The position numbers were made by a program, and so were the translations under genes. DNA of 64,000 bases, taken from contig NZ_JAELUP010000006.1 of the NCBI RefSeq assembly GCF_016424485.1, forward strand, positions 1 through 64,000, given 5' to 3'. Source of the stretch: Paenibacillus roseus. GTDB lineage: Bacteria; Bacillota; Bacilli; Paenibacillales; Paenibacillaceae. Below the pieces are notes generated by a model that did not search any database, had not been told where the DNA came from, and worked only from the letters and a program-made list of their open reading frames with translations. Of the stretch, positions 63,430 through 64,000 are shown in pieces. Position 1 is the first letter of the stretch; the number at the start of each line of letters is the position of its first letter.

Positions 63430-64000
63430 ATGGAAGAGATGCAGATGGACAGCGAACAAATGAAACAACGTTATTCCCGGCAAATGCTATTTTCTCCAAT
63501 TGGCGAAGCGGGTCAGCGAAAGCTGATGAACAGCGCTGTCCTGATCGTAGGCATGGGCGCTTTAGGCACCGTGCTGGCGAATCATCTGGTGCGGGCCGGA
63601 GTCGGCCATATTCGCATGGTTGACCGCGATTACGTGGAGAAGAGCAATCTTCAGCGGCAGCTGCTTTATGATGAGCAGGATGTGGTTCACATGTATCCCA
63701 AGGTCATTGCAGCCGAGAAGAAGCTGCGCATTGTCAATTCCACTGTGAAGCTGGAGCCCGTTGTTGCTGACGTTACACTCGCCAATATCGCTGAGCTGCT
63801 GGAAGGGATGGATCTGGTGCTTGATGGCACAGACAACTTCCAGACCCGATTTTTACTTAATGACGCCTGCTACAAAGCGGGCATCCCGTTCACCTATGGC
63901 GGGGCAGTCAGCTCTCGCGGGATGAGCGCGCTGTTCGTTCCGGGACGTACGCCATGTCTACGCTGCTTCATTCAAGCGGGGGATTCAGGCGGGGAGACCT
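63430..64000 (+). CDS. thiF: ThiF/MoeB-family adenylyltransferase (partial)
   Basis: 190 codons are visible before the window ends. The nucleotide-binding GMGALG, RYSRQMLFSPIGEAGQRKL at the start, KSNLQRQLLYD, DGTDNFQTRFLLND and the first zinc pair CLRC mark a ThiF/MoeB/HesA E1-like enzyme. It adenylates a sulphur carrier (ThiS or MoaD). The position at the end of the thiamine operon favours ThiF. AAAGGAGG lies 13 bases before the ATG, rather far. Confidence 0.88.
   Translation, partial: MEEMQMDSEQMKQRYSRQMLFSPIGEAGQRKLMNSAVLIVGMGALGTVLANHLVRAGVGHIRMVDRDYVEKSNLQRQLLYDEQDVVHMYPKVIAAEKKLRIVNSTVKLEPVVADVTLANIAELLEGMDLVLDGTDNFQTRFLLNDACYKAGIPFTYGGAVSSRGMSALFVPGRTPCLRCFIQAGDSGGET

Overview
The window looks like chromosomal DNA of an endospore-forming Gram-positive bacterium of the Paenibacillaceae, most likely Paenibacillus. 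This rests on two spore germination (ger) operons, a sporulation-type diadenylate cyclase (CdaS), an S-layer-homology protein, strong AGGAGG-type ribosome binding sites with many TTG/GTG starts, sigma-A promoters, and a Firmicutes-type Fur. The genus is an inference from gene content; no rRNA is present.

Layout. 0-4 kb: a tyrosine recombinase gene lying between inverted copies of an 18-bp sequence, directly followed by an HD-GYP phosphodiesterase, a CheW and a chemoreceptor. A good promoter inside the flanked segment points outward, so inversion would aim it at the HD-GYP operon; this is the best candidate for an undescribed switch in the window. 4-8 kb: remnant of an acetyltransferase, an XRE-cupin regulator divergent from a dioxygenase operon across a 45-bp palindrome, a short-chain dehydrogenase, and a decayed ribosomal protein L31 gene. 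8-16 kb: fur, an unusual IMP dehydrogenase, SLH protein, DUF3105 protein, radical SAM protein, ChbG-like deacetylase, cdaS, CYTH protein, small P-loop kinase. 16-23 kb: an XRE regulator divergent from a complete cheA-cheW-mcp-cheR-cheB cluster without cheY; two operator-like palindromes 30 bp apart lie in its promoter, and the CheB receiver has lost its phospho-acceptor aspartate. 23-28 kb: DinG-like helicase, small proteins, a GNAT and a flavin-dependent monooxygenase. 28-32 kb: gerA-gerC-gerB. 32-36 kb: marR plus a heterodimeric ABC exporter with one degenerate ATPase site. 36-37 kb: a short type I-C-like CRISPR array without cas genes. 37-43 kb: CopA, phasin-like protein, UbiB-family kinase, VanX-type dipeptidase. 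43-47 kb: a second ger operon in the order gerB-gerA-gerC. 47-52 kb: VTT protein, phosphoesterase, CNNM/CorC-type transporter, a second luciferase-like oxidoreductase, DUF1349 protein. 52-56 kb: sugar ABC importer with an attenuator between binding protein and permeases. 56-58 kb: fused MarR/MFS remnant, SPL-like radical SAM protein, HAD hydrolase. 58-64 kb: TPP riboswitch and the thiamine-pyrimidine salvage operon (ylmB-like, tenA, thiZ, thiX, thiY, thiF-like), running off the window end.

Common threads: two separate chemosensory modules with unusual regulation, three genes reduced by internal deletions (GNAT, L31, MarR/MFS), and several operator palindromes placed exactly on sigma-A promoters. 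All calls are by reading the sequence; no database search was run.
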